Below, in pieces: positions 28,937-36,654 of a stretch of 61,869 bases of DNA. The position numbers were made by a program, and so were the translations under genes. Below the pieces are notes generated by a model. That model worked only from the letters and a program-made list of their open reading frames with translations. It made no database searches and was not told the DNA's origin. Numbering within the stretch: position 1 is the first letter of the stretch; the number at the start of each line of letters is the position of its first letter. The stretch comes from an uncultured Chlorobiaceae bacterium (GTDB lineage: Bacteria > Bacteroidota > Chlorobiia > Chlorobiales > Chlorobiaceae), in NCBI GenBank assembly GCA_903940125.1, contig CAJAJL010000036.1:1-61869 (forward strand), read 5' to 3'.

Positions 28937-29272
28937 ATGGAACTGAAACAATTAGAATCGCTCCGGATCTTTGTCGGTGAACACGTACGATTCGGTCATC
29001 GCCCTCTTTATGAGGAGATAGTCCGTGAAGCCCGGCAACTCGGTATGGCGGGTGCGACAGTAATGAAGGGTGTCCTTTCCTACGGTCACGACCTGCATAT
29101 CAATACCGCTAAAATAGTGGAGTTCGGTCTGAACCTTCCCATGATTGTTGAGCTTGTGGACACTACGGAGAATATTGAAGGCTTTCTGCCGCTGCTTCAG
29201 CAGATGGTGAGGGATTCGGCAGAACGGGTGATGATCACCAGAGAGAGTGTGCGATCGGGGATCATTGAATAA
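28937..29272 (+). CDS. DUF190 family protein
   Basis: The 111-residue soluble protein matches the DUF190 pattern: LRIFVGEHVRFGHRPLYEEIVREARQLGMAGATVMKG followed by a VELVDTTENIEGFLPLL segment. The fold is ferredoxin/PII-like. Such proteins are often encoded next to crcB and may regulate the channel, but this is not established. The ATG at 28937 has an AAGGGGAA site in front. A TTG start at 28919 is less likely because it overlaps crcB. Confidence 0.88.
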   Translation: MELKQLESLRIFVGEHVRFGHRPLYEEIVREARQLGMAGATVMKGVLSYGHDLHINTAKIVEFGLNLPMIVELVDTTENIEGFLPLLQQMVRDSAERVMITRESVRSGIIE

Positions 29273-29298
29273 TCCTTCTGCCGAAGCTTCAGATACAA

Positions 29299-29326
29299 AA
29301 AAGGGAAGCCTTGCGGCTTCCCTTTT
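29299..29326. terminator. Bidirectional intrinsic terminator between DUF190 gene and hemL
   Basis: The stem AAAAGGGAAGCC pairs with GGCTTCCCTTTT around a TTGC loop. A-tract and T-tract on the two sides allow termination in both directions. It sits between the convergent DUF190 and hemL genes. Confidence 0.85.
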
Positions 29327-29346
29327 AAGATAGAGTTATTCCTGAT

Positions 29347-30651
29347 TTAATTGCCGGAGGCAACAAGGGCGTTATAGTTTGCCTTGATGGTTTTTTCCAG
29401 ATCTGCATCGGTGTGCACGTAGCTCGTGAACATCGCTTCAAACTGTGATGGAGCAAGGTAGATCCCCTGGTCAAGCATTGAGTGGAAGTATTTTCCATGC
29501 TTTTTAACATCTGCAGTGATGGCAGTGTCGAAGTTGACGACTGGTGTTTCTGTAAAGAAGAGGCAGGACATAGAGCCGACACGGTTCTGGACGTAATTCA
29601 GTCCGAGTTTTTTCAAGTTGTCACTGAAGCCGGCTTCAAGAATTGCAGCTTTCCTTTCGAGTTCAGGATAGGGATCTTCTTCAATGAGAATTTTAAGGGT
29701 TTCAAGGCCTGCGGTCAAAGCCAGCGGATTACCTGAAAGGGTACCTGCCTGGTAGACATCGCCGAGAGGGGCAACGCGTTCCATGATTTCCCGTTTCCCC
29801 CCGAAGGCGCCGACAGGAAGGCCGCCACCGATAATCTTGCCCATAGTGGTCAGGTCAGGGGTGACGCCATACAGACTCTGCGCGCCGCCGAGAGCAACTC
29901 GGAAACCGCACATCACTTCGTCGAAAATCAGCACAATACCTTCTTTGTCGCACAACTCGCGAAGGGCGGCAAGAAATCCGGGTTGCGGGGGGATAACGCC
30001 GGTATTGCCTGCGACAGGTTCGATGATGATTGCAGCAACCTTATCCTTGTTTTCATTGACGAGCAGCTTGACTGACTCGATATCGTTGTATTTTGCATTG
30101 AGCGTATCCATAGCGGTGCCTTTGGTGACGCCGGGGCTGTCGGGAGCACCGAGTGTCAAAGCACCTGAACCTGCCTTGATAAGGAAACTGTCGCCGTGAC
30201 CATGGTAACAGCCTTCAAATTTGATGATTTTATCGCGTCCGGTGTAGCCTCTTGCAAGCCTTACCGCAGACATGGTCGCTTCAGTTCCGCTGTTGACCAT
30301 GCGGACCATTTCGAGCGATGGTACTATTTTACAGAGGAGCTCGGCAATTTCGATTTCCATTTCAATCGGGGTGCCGAAGCTGGTTCCGATATTTTTCAGG
30401 GTATATTCAAGCGCAGCAGTAATTCTTGGATGCATGCTTCCGAGAATGAACGGTCCCCATGAACCGACATAATCAAGATAGGTGTTGCCATCAACGTCGG
30501 TCAGGTATGCCCCTGAACCCTTAGCCATGTAAATTGGATTTCCACCAACGGATTTAAATGCCCGTACTGGAGAGTTCACTCCTCCGGGAATAAACTTCTT
30601 TGCTTTTTCAAAGAGTTCAGCTGATTTGGTAAGTTGAGGCATGTCGGACAA
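29347..30651 (-). CDS. hemL: Glutamate-1-semialdehyde 2,1-aminomutase
   Basis: HemL is a PLP enzyme converting glutamate-1-semialdehyde to 5-aminolevulinate, the C5 route to haem and chlorophylls. The 434-residue protein has FIPGGVNSPVRAF near the start, MVNSGTEATMSAVRLARG and FDEVMCGFRV. The PLP lysine region TMGKIIGGGLPVGAFGG places Lys at 272. A heavy tetrapyrrole demand fits a green sulfur bacterium and the many c-type haems encoded in this window. It is monocistronic by spacing. Confidence 0.95.
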   Translation of the reverse strand: MSDMPQLTKSAELFEKAKKFIPGGVNSPVRAFKSVGGNPIYMAKGSGAYLTDVDGNTYLDYVGSWGPFILGSMHPRITAALEYTLKNIGTSFGTPIEMEIEIAELLCKIVPSLEMVRMVNSGTEATMSAVRLARGYTGRDKIIKFEGCYHGHGDSFLIKAGSGALTLGAPDSPGVTKGTAMDTLNAKYNDIESVKLLVNENKDKVAAIIIEPVAGNTGVIPPQPGFLAALRELCDKEGIVLIFDEVMCGFRVALGGAQSLYGVTPDLTTMGKIIGGGLPVGAFGGKREIMERVAPLGDVYQAGTLSGNPLALTAGLETLKILIEEDPYPELERKAAILEAGFSDNLKKLGLNYVQNRVGSMSCLFFTETPVVNFDTAITADVKKHGKYFHSMLDQGIYLAPSQFEAMFTSYVHTDADLEKTIKANYNALVASGN

Positions 30652-30751
30652 TGCTGTTTAGGATTGAGCAAGACGTTAAAAGAGTAATAAAATGCTTGGT
30701 CAAGATAGAAATACTCCGGAAGATATAAAACCCCAAAAACTGGTGGCGTTA

Positions 30752-31537
30752 TTATTTCAGAAGGATTTGTGAAATGATGGAGAGGTTTTTACTGGGCTTG
30801 GCATGCCCGAAATGCAGAGAACAATAGTCCTGCAGCAGATTCCAGAGCATTTCAATGTCCGCGGGATCGGCCTTGATTGAGTTTCCTGAAGGAAATCGCG
30901 TTGACGCGAAGGTGCGTAACAGGATGACAAGCCGCATCGGGATGAGCTGTTTTGTTGCACTGCTCTCTCCCGAAGCTCCGGGCAGGGCGAGTCCGCCGGG
31001 ATTCATGACAAAATAGAGTTCTGTAAGCTTCATCGATTCAACAGCCGGCATGAGCTCCTTTCCGCTTATGACACAGAAACGAAGAGAGGGCTGAAAGCCA
31101 AGCAGTGAAACAAACCGCAAAAGGAACCAGGTATAGAGCTGCTGGTAATTGCTATCGATAGAGTAGAGTTCTTCAAGGGTTCCTGTCAGTAAAGTGAAAA
31201 CTGCCGGGTTTTTTTCGTTCACCTCTGTTGCATGCCTTACAAGGTCAATGATCTTGTAAAGGATAGCGAATCGATCAAGGTCAGGAGCGGGAACCATTGG
31301 GCTTAAAAGAAGGTTACCATCACTGACAAGTTGAATTTCCCTGCTGTTTTTTTTATAGAGCACCAGCTCGACAACATTGCCTGGGCTGAACAATCCGGTG
31401 AGTTTGTTTTTGGGGTTGCGTACACCTTTGACGATTACTGAAATTTTGCCGAAATCACGGGTGTAAAGAGAACAGATTTTAGACTGATCTCGATATTTGA
31501 TCTCTCTCAATATCACAGCCCGGGTTTTGACGATCAC
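30752..31537 (-). CDS. recO: DNA repair protein RecO
   Basis: RecO works with RecF/RecR to load RecA. The N-terminal OB fold begins VIVKTRAVILREIKYRDQSKICSLYTRDFGKISVIVKG. The helical C-terminal part contains LLRFVSLLGFQPSL. No four-Cys zinc cluster is visible, only one Cys in LRFCVISG. I use the GTG at 31537 (261 residues), since family members start at this point. A longer frame opens at 31633 with 32 extra residues that do not look like RecO. It is divergent from the FmdB gene. Confidence 0.85.
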   Translation of the reverse strand: MIVKTRAVILREIKYRDQSKICSLYTRDFGKISVIVKGVRNPKNKLTGLFSPGNVVELVLYKKNSREIQLVSDGNLLLSPMVPAPDLDRFAILYKIIDLVRHATEVNEKNPAVFTLLTGTLEELYSIDSNYQQLYTWFLLRFVSLLGFQPSLRFCVISGKELMPAVESMKLTELYFVMNPGGLALPGASGESSATKQLIPMRLVILLRTFASTRFPSGNSIKADPADIEMLWNLLQDYCSLHFGHAKPSKNLSIISQILLK

Positions 31538-31672
31538 TGCTTCAGCTTTTTTATTTTGGGAAATATAATTATATACGTTAACCCTGCCTGCATAAGGCCC
31601 ATAGACTTTAAACAATCTACTTACCAAGAACAATAACAGTCAGGAAAAGATTAATCAAGGAGAAAAATAGAT

Positions 31673-31933
31673 ATGCCGACCTATCAGTATCGTTGTAATA
31701 ATTGCGGGAATGAACTTGAAATTGTTCAGAAAATGTCCGATGACTCTTTGACGATATGTCCGAAATGTGAAAAGGAGAGCTTTGAACGTGTTATTACTGG
31801 TGAAGGAGGATTTGTGCTGAAAGGATCAGGGTTTTATAAAACAGATTATAACCCGACCACAAAAGATTCCACACCAGCATCTCCTGCACCCTGCTCAACC
31901 ACTGCATGCCCGACCTGTCCACTTGCAAAATAG
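31673..31933 (+). CDS. FmdB-family zinc ribbon protein
   Basis: The 86-residue protein has a start [16 protein letters not shown] with CxxC at 8-11 and a second pair CPKC (29-32), making a zinc ribbon. The following [13 protein letters not shown] is also typical of FmdB/CxxC_CXXC_SSSS proteins. The low-complexity tail ends in a Cys pair region [10 protein letters not shown]. It is possibly a regulator, but the function is unproven. A good AAGGAG site precedes the ATG. An intrinsic terminator follows. Confidence 0.88.
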   Translation: MPTYQYRCNNCGNELEIVQKMSDDSLTICPKCEKESFERVITGEGGFVLKGSGFYKTDYNPTTKDSTPASPAPCSTTACPTCPLAK

Positions 31934-31942
31934 AGTTTCGAA

Positions 31943-31970
31943 AAAAGCCTCCCGTTCAGGGGAGGCTTTT
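31943..31970. terminator. Intrinsic terminator shared by convergent FmdB and OstA-like genes
   Basis: AAAAGCCTCCC pairs with GGGAGGCTTTT around a 6-base loop. The element overlaps the stop codon and last codons of the leftward OstA-like gene, so it can serve both directions. Only the rightward copy has the typical T-run directly after the stem. Confidence 0.85.
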
Positions 31971-32888
31971 CTGTTGTTGAAACGGATTTTCCTTTTCTCT
32001 CCAGGCAAATTTTGACAGATTAATCTTTTTGTCACCACGGAAGCTCTCTGGGTATTGTTTTCCTTCTACATTTCCGGTAACCTTTACCCGCTTCAGAATG
32101 CCATTGGTGAAGAACATCCGGATCATATCTCCGCTGGAATAGTTGATGCCTGAAGGTTTCCGATCGTTGCCATAGAGGTGATAGAGGCTTTCCGCCTGGG
32201 TAGTAAGAGTAATACCGGTTATCTTTGAGTTATCGTTGAGCTGGATCACCATTTTTTGCCCACTTAACTGGTCGTAAGCAATCGGCGAAAGGGTAAGAGT
32301 GTCCTGGGCGGCAAAAAAAGCCTTTCCATGAACCTGCACTTCATCAATGCTTTTGCGTTTTCCATCGGTACCGATATCCTTGACATGCAGAAGAATTATG
32401 TCGCCGCTGATCTGCTGACGGTCATGCCATGCGATGGCTTCATTGTAGAGCCAAATCTGGCTGGTAGCCTTGTTAACGATAGCTGTTTTCGATTTTGCTG
32501 CCAAGGAGTTGTCAAGCATTCGTCCCCGTACGTTTCCGTTTAATTCTCCTGTTTGCCGGTCAGTGTAGTAAACTCCATTTTCACCAAAAATTTCAACGGT
32601 GTTATCGGTCATGAAGACGTTACCTGTGAGCACGATTTTGTTTTCCTGCTCAAAACTGGTGGCACGGTCACATTTCAGTGTTAAGTTGTCATGCAGAAAC
32701 ACAACATTGCCGATGACAGAGCGGTACGACCCCGCTTCAGTTTCGCCGCCTTCAATGACATCCGCGTGCTGGAGAATAATTTTCTTTTTTTCCGCCCGGA
32801 GTGTATTATGGTTCAGAGCCGGGAATATGATAATCTGAAGTGCCAGAATAGTGGTGGTCAATAACGTAGCTGAAATGGCTCTTCGCAT
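31956..32888 (-). CDS. OstA/LptA-family LPS-transport-like periplasmic protein
   Basis: From the ATG at 32888 the product has 310 residues with a signal peptide (RRAISATLLTTTILALQIII and onward to LRAEKKK). It then has an OstA/LptA beta-strand repeat region, seen as EGGETEAGSYRSVIGNVVFLHDNLTLKCDRA, VLTGNVFMTD and ITGNVEGK-like turns. LptA proteins form the periplasmic bridge for lipopolysaccharide. This product is longer than LptA and may act as a Bacteroidota/Chlorobi variant. A longer frame from 33008 would run into the divergent gene and lacks a signal start. Confidence 0.8.
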   Translation of the reverse strand: MRRAISATLLTTTILALQIIIFPALNHNTLRAEKKKIILQHADVIEGGETEAGSYRSVIGNVVFLHDNLTLKCDRATSFEQENKIVLTGNVFMTDNTVEIFGENGVYYTDRQTGELNGNVRGRMLDNSLAAKSKTAIVNKATSQIWLYNEAIAWHDRQQISGDIILLHVKDIGTDGKRKSIDEVQVHGKAFFAAQDTLTLSPIAYDQLSGQKMVIQLNDNSKITGITLTTQAESLYHLYGNDRKPSGINYSSGDMIRMFFTNGILKRVKVTGNVEGKQYPESFRGDKKINLSKFAWREKENPFQQQKSLP

Positions 32889-32967
32889 TGCGGGTAATAT
32901 ATTGATGGCGTCTCTGAAAGTGTTTATTATATATAATGTTCTAATGTAACAAAGCTTTGTTTTTACT

Positions 32968-34056
32968 GTGAAAAAAATACTTCTCGTTGCTGGCGGCAGA
33001 CCGGGCAATCTTTTACTTGCTCCTTTATATGACGCATTGAAAAAAAATAAGGCTTATCACACTGTAGCGCTGCTTGTTGCAATGGAAGGGGCCGAACCGA
33101 TCAGCAGCGATCTTGCTGAATGTTTTGGACTTGACGAGCCTGGGAGTTCAAAAGTCATTTCGTTGCCGCAAGGCTCTCCTGTTGAACAGCTTGCCACCGT
33201 TATGACAGGTATTGAAAAAGTTCTTGTAAGCGACAAACCTGATCTTGTTATGGTATGCGGGAGCGATAATGCCGCTCTTGGAGCAGCACTGACTGCCGCA
33301 AAACTCGGTGTGCCGGTTGCTGCGGTCGATGCCGGTCTGCGGAGCTATGAACGTCTGGATTCTGAAGAGATCAACCGTATAGCCATCGATGCCATGGCTG
33401 AATATTATTTTGTCAGCGAACACAGCGGAGAGTACAACCTGATCAATGAAGGGGTAGCCGATGAAAAAGTCTTTTTTTCCGGCAACCTTGCAGTCGACAG
33501 CCTTGTCAAATTGATGGAGCAGGCAAATCAACTTCCAGTATCCAGAGCTCATGGATTTCGTCCGAAAACTTATGCGATAGTGCTTCTGAATCCATCAGGT
33601 CATTTTTCAAATAAAGAGCCTCTTGAAATGATGCACCGGCTTTTGAAAGAGATTTCCGGCAGGACAACCGTTCTTATACCGCGGATTGATGGGCTGGATG
33701 CTGCATTCAACGATATTGAGAGCGTGAAGATTATTGAATCGCTTTCGCACGCCGGCCTGCTGATGCTGCTCAGAGATTCGTTGATGCTTCTCACCGACAC
33801 GGAAGAGTTGCAGTCGGAAGCCACGGTCATGAATGTGCCTTGTCTCACAATGATGGAGTCGGCGTCGCGCCCTGTGACTATAGAAATCGGTACCAATGTG
33901 CTGGTTGGCCTCGATGAGGAAGATATTTTAAGCCGCGTTAACGATATCCTTCATCCCGGAAAACACAAACACGAATCAACCCGCTCAAAAATTCCCGAAA
34001 AATGGGACGGTGCAGCTGCTCCCCGCATTGTCGCCGTGCTCGATAGGATATTGTAG
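32968..34056 (+). CDS. UDP-N-acetylglucosamine 2-epimerase-like (WecB-like) protein
   Basis: The 362-residue GT-B-like protein starts at GTG (32968). It keeps the WecB outline: AGGRPGNLLLAPLYDAL at the start, VCGSDNAALGAALTAAKLGVPVAAVDAGLRSYER, and DSEEINRIAIDAMAEYYFVSE with NLINEG. However, the THRREN segment of true epimerases is replaced by NPSGHFSN, and the C-terminal TERPE motif reads ASRPVTIE. It may be a divergent epimerase or a related sugar-nucleotide enzyme. Chain length fits. The next gene lies 41 bases downstream. Confidence 0.75.
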   Translation: MKKILLVAGGRPGNLLLAPLYDALKKNKAYHTVALLVAMEGAEPISSDLAECFGLDEPGSSKVISLPQGSPVEQLATVMTGIEKVLVSDKPDLVMVCGSDNAALGAALTAAKLGVPVAAVDAGLRSYERLDSEEINRIAIDAMAEYYFVSEHSGEYNLINEGVADEKVFFSGNLAVDSLVKLMEQANQLPVSRAHGFRPKTYAIVLLNPSGHFSNKEPLEMMHRLLKEISGRTTVLIPRIDGLDAAFNDIESVKIIESLSHAGLLMLLRDSLMLLTDTEELQSEATVMNVPCLTMMESASRPVTIEIGTNVLVGLDEEDILSRVNDILHPGKHKHESTRSKIPEKWDGAAAPRIVAVLDRIL

Positions 34057-34097
34057 ATTGGTTATTAAAAAAATCATTTAGCCCAGAGAGTCATACT

Positions 34098-34439
34098 ATG
34101 GCTGACTACGGCGAGTGGAATCGCAAGGGCGCAACCCTCAGCGAGTTAACAGCGAAGAAAGAATATGGTGTTGAGCATGAGTTCATTGTAAAAGGTATAC
34201 GTGCCGGCAAGCTTGAATACCAGGAGGGTGCCATATGGGGTAACCCATATCTCAAGATATTGAGAGGCCAGTTAGAGGATTTTATCACAGAGGAACTTGG
34301 TGCGGATTATCTGAATCAGGTAAGAACCAAGAGTGAACTTCTTGCGATCAAGAAGGAAATAGCTGTATTGAAAAAGAGAGTGAATGAACTTCAAGTTCGA
34401 AAAGCACTGATTGAATCAGGCAATGAAAAAATGCAATAG
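34098..34439 (+). CDS. Small protein with C-terminal coiled coil, unknown function
   Basis: The 113-residue protein has an N-terminal part (TLSELTAKKEYGVEHEFIVKGIRAGKLEYQEG) that resembles a helix-turn-helix or excisionase-like fold. A C-terminal helix (about 75-108) is rich in Lys, Glu, Leu and Ile with heptad spacing. No signal or membrane segment is seen. It sits between the WecB-like gene and a convergent phosphoesterase. DNA binding is a guess from the N-terminal pattern. Confidence 0.6.
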   Translation: MADYGEWNRKGATLSELTAKKEYGVEHEFIVKGIRAGKLEYQEGAIWGNPYLKILRGQLEDFITEELGADYLNQVRTKSELLAIKKEIAVLKKRVNELQVRKALIESGNEKMQ

Positions 34440-34446
34440 AATCAGA

Positions 34447-35289
34447 TCAATGCAGTGCAAGATCGTACATGATCTGATTGTTCTGATTGCGGATCACCAT
34501 TCGATTTTTTTCAAGTTCCACTAGGCTGCAGGTAAAGGACGGGTGCTCAAGACGGTTCACAAATGCCGGCAGTACCACAAAGTGTATTGCATCTTTTAGA
34601 GCGTAGCTGCCATAATGATAATGGCCGCTGAGGCACGCCTTTACTGTGGTTGAGGATGTAAGAATATCAACTATCTCCTGATGGTTCCAGAGTAGACCGT
34701 GTTTAGTGTCTGTCGTTTCGGGCAAGAGCGGGAAGTGGCAGATAACGATTACCTTTTCTCCAGTGTGTTCTGCTTTGTCAAGCTCCGCTTTCAGCCATGC
34801 TTTTTGAAGGGTACCCACTGCTCCGCAGTAGTCATGTTTGTCCGGCTGGGCAAGGAAGTATTCAAGTGTCTGGCGGTCTTCAGATTTTTCAGGCTCATTA
34901 TGTATTGATACATCCATTCCGTCAAGAACGATAAAGCGGAACCCTTTTTCGGAAAATGAATAATATGGGGTTTGCTTACCAAGTGCATTCAGTAGCGTCT
35001 TCCTTGATAGAGCAAGGCAGTGATTTCCGATGACATGGCGGATGGTTCCAGAAAACACTTTGAGAATGGAGCTTACTTGCCGGAGTTCTTCCCTGTTATG
35101 TTCATCACTCCCTTTGATCAGGTCGCCGAGCTGAAACAGAAAATCAACGTTGTTCGTTTTGCAGTTTTCAAGCCATGATCGAAGGTCTGCGGCAGTAGCC
35201 TCAGCTGCCGCAGGATCGCTGGTCGTTGAGAAGTGAATGTCGGTTATGATGCCGATTCGGAGGGTCGGTGTGTTCTGAAAGCTTGACAT
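34447..35289 (-). CDS. Calcineurin-like metallophosphoesterase
   Basis: The 280-residue protein carries the five metal-binding blocks: IGIITDIHFS (Asp-x-His), FQLGDLIKGSDEHN (GDxxx), VIGNHCL (GNH, one residue from GNHD), VICHFPLLP (His) and CLSGHYHYGSY (GHxH). This is the layout of cyclic-nucleotide or general phosphodiesterases of the Icc type. The third block having Cys after GNH is unusual. Its start overlaps the stop of prfB by one base, so it is translated from the same message. The substrate is unknown. Confidence 0.88.
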   Translation of the reverse strand: MSSFQNTPTLRIGIITDIHFSTTSDPAAAEATAADLRSWLENCKTNNVDFLFQLGDLIKGSDEHNREELRQVSSILKVFSGTIRHVIGNHCLALSRKTLLNALGKQTPYYSFSEKGFRFIVLDGMDVSIHNEPEKSEDRQTLEYFLAQPDKHDYCGAVGTLQKAWLKAELDKAEHTGEKVIVICHFPLLPETTDTKHGLLWNHQEIVDILTSSTTVKACLSGHYHYGSYALKDAIHFVVLPAFVNRLEHPSFTCSLVELEKNRMVIRNQNNQIMYDLALH

Positions 35290-36384
35290 CAGTCTCCGAA
35301 TTCAGAGAGATATTTTTCCATGAACTCATCAAGATCTCCGTCTAGGACGTTTTCCACATCGAACCGTTCGTAATTGGTGCGATGATCCTTGATTCGCCGG
35401 TCATCAAGTACATAGCTGCGGATCTGGCTTCCCCACTCAATCTTTTTCTTTTTACCTTCGATTTCACGCTTTTTTGCCTCCTCATCGTCGCGCTGTCTCT
35501 GGTAGAGCTGGGCCATCAGCATTTTCATAGCACGTTCCCTGTTCTGGAACTGTGAACGCTCTTCCTGGCAACCAACCACAATTCCTGTAGGGATATGCTT
35601 TATGCGGACGGCAGTTTCCACTTTGTTGACATTCTGACCACCCTTGCCTCCGCTGCGGAATGTTGATAGTTCGAGATCCTCTTTGCGGACGTCGATTTCA
35701 ACGTCGGGAGGTGCTTCGGGGTAGGTGAAGACGCTGGCAAATGAAGTGTGACGTCTGGCGTTCGAGTCGAAAGGTGAAACTCGAACAAGCCGGTGCACTC
35801 CATTTTCAGCTTTCAGATAACCGTAGGCGTAAGGTCCTTCTATTTCGAGAGTTGCGGTTTTTATACCTGCTCCATCACCTTCCTGGTAGTCGTCGGTATA
35901 GATTTTAAACCCTTTGCGTTCTGCCCACCTCATGTACATGCGATAAAGCATTTCCGCCCAGTCCTGTGCTTCGGTGCCTCCAGCTCCAGCATGAATGGTG
36001 ATGAGGGCATTACCGGCATCATCCTTGCCTGAAAGCATATTTTTAAATTCAATGGCTGCGATCTCGTGCTCGATTGATGCGATGGCTGTTGTGAGCTCAT
36101 CGGTGAAGGATTCGTCTTCAAGTTCTGAGGCAATGTCGAGTTCATCCTGACAGTTGGTTGTCTTCACTGCTATTTTCTCGTATGCATCTGTCCATGATTT
36201 ATGTTCGTTCAGTTCTTTTAAAACTTTGTGTGCTTCTTTCTGATCGTTCCAGAACGTTGGATCAGCTGAAATTTTTTCAAGGTCATCGATTTTCTCTTTA
36301 CGTTGATCAACGTCAAAGATACCCCCGTAACTGTTCGAGGCGACGATGAATCTCCTGCAGTCTTTCCTTTTGTGGTTCAAACAT
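35289..36384 (-). CDS. prfB: Peptide chain release factor 2, with programmed +1 frameshift
   Basis: RF2 ends translation at UGA and UAA. The gene starts at ATG 36384 with 23 codons ([19 protein letters not shown], then RGYL) and meets an in-frame TGA at 36315-36313. Shifting +1 at CTT-TGA-C continues into the rest of the protein (341 residues), giving 364 residues in all. The second part has [15 protein letters not shown] (GGQ-domain entry), GGQ in [19 protein letters not shown], and the tripeptide region [16 protein letters not shown]. The frame downstream of the shift appears open back to 36380, but its first residues are not RF2-like. Confidence 0.95.
36312..36327 (-). promoter_or_regulatory. 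prfB +1 frameshift signal (slippery CTTTGAC with upstream G-run)
   Basis: On the minus strand the sequence reads CGGGGGTATCTTTGAC. It holds an internal Shine-Dalgarno-like G-run, a CTT slippery codon and a TGA stop followed by C. This is essentially the E. coli prfB frameshift site. It lets low RF2 levels favour frameshifting and so autoregulates RF2. Confidence 0.93.
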
Positions 36385-36654
36385 GGTTGTTTCTACTGAT
36401 TGTTTTCAATAACTCTGTACAGCATTCTCAAAGAACAATTTTTTTCAGGAGAAATCAAAAGAGGTATCAATGTTTAAGTTTTAATGAGGCTTTTGAAATT
36501 AGAAGAGTATCTGAGTAAAAAAGTAATGGAGTTTTCATATTTTCCTTTCTGTTAATAAAAACAGGGAGCCTTACCGGAACTGTTTACGCTTCGTTATGTG
36601 CTGGCAGAACTATGACCGGGATCACCCCGGATACCAAATAGAAAGATCCTGAAG

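Noticed and set aside
31538-31633. Upstream extension of recO
   Set aside because: The 32 extra residues do not match RecO starts; the GTG at 31537 gives the expected N-terminus.
32889-33008. N-terminal extension of the OstA-like gene
   Set aside because: It overlaps the divergent WecB-like gene and hides the signal peptide that begins at 32888.
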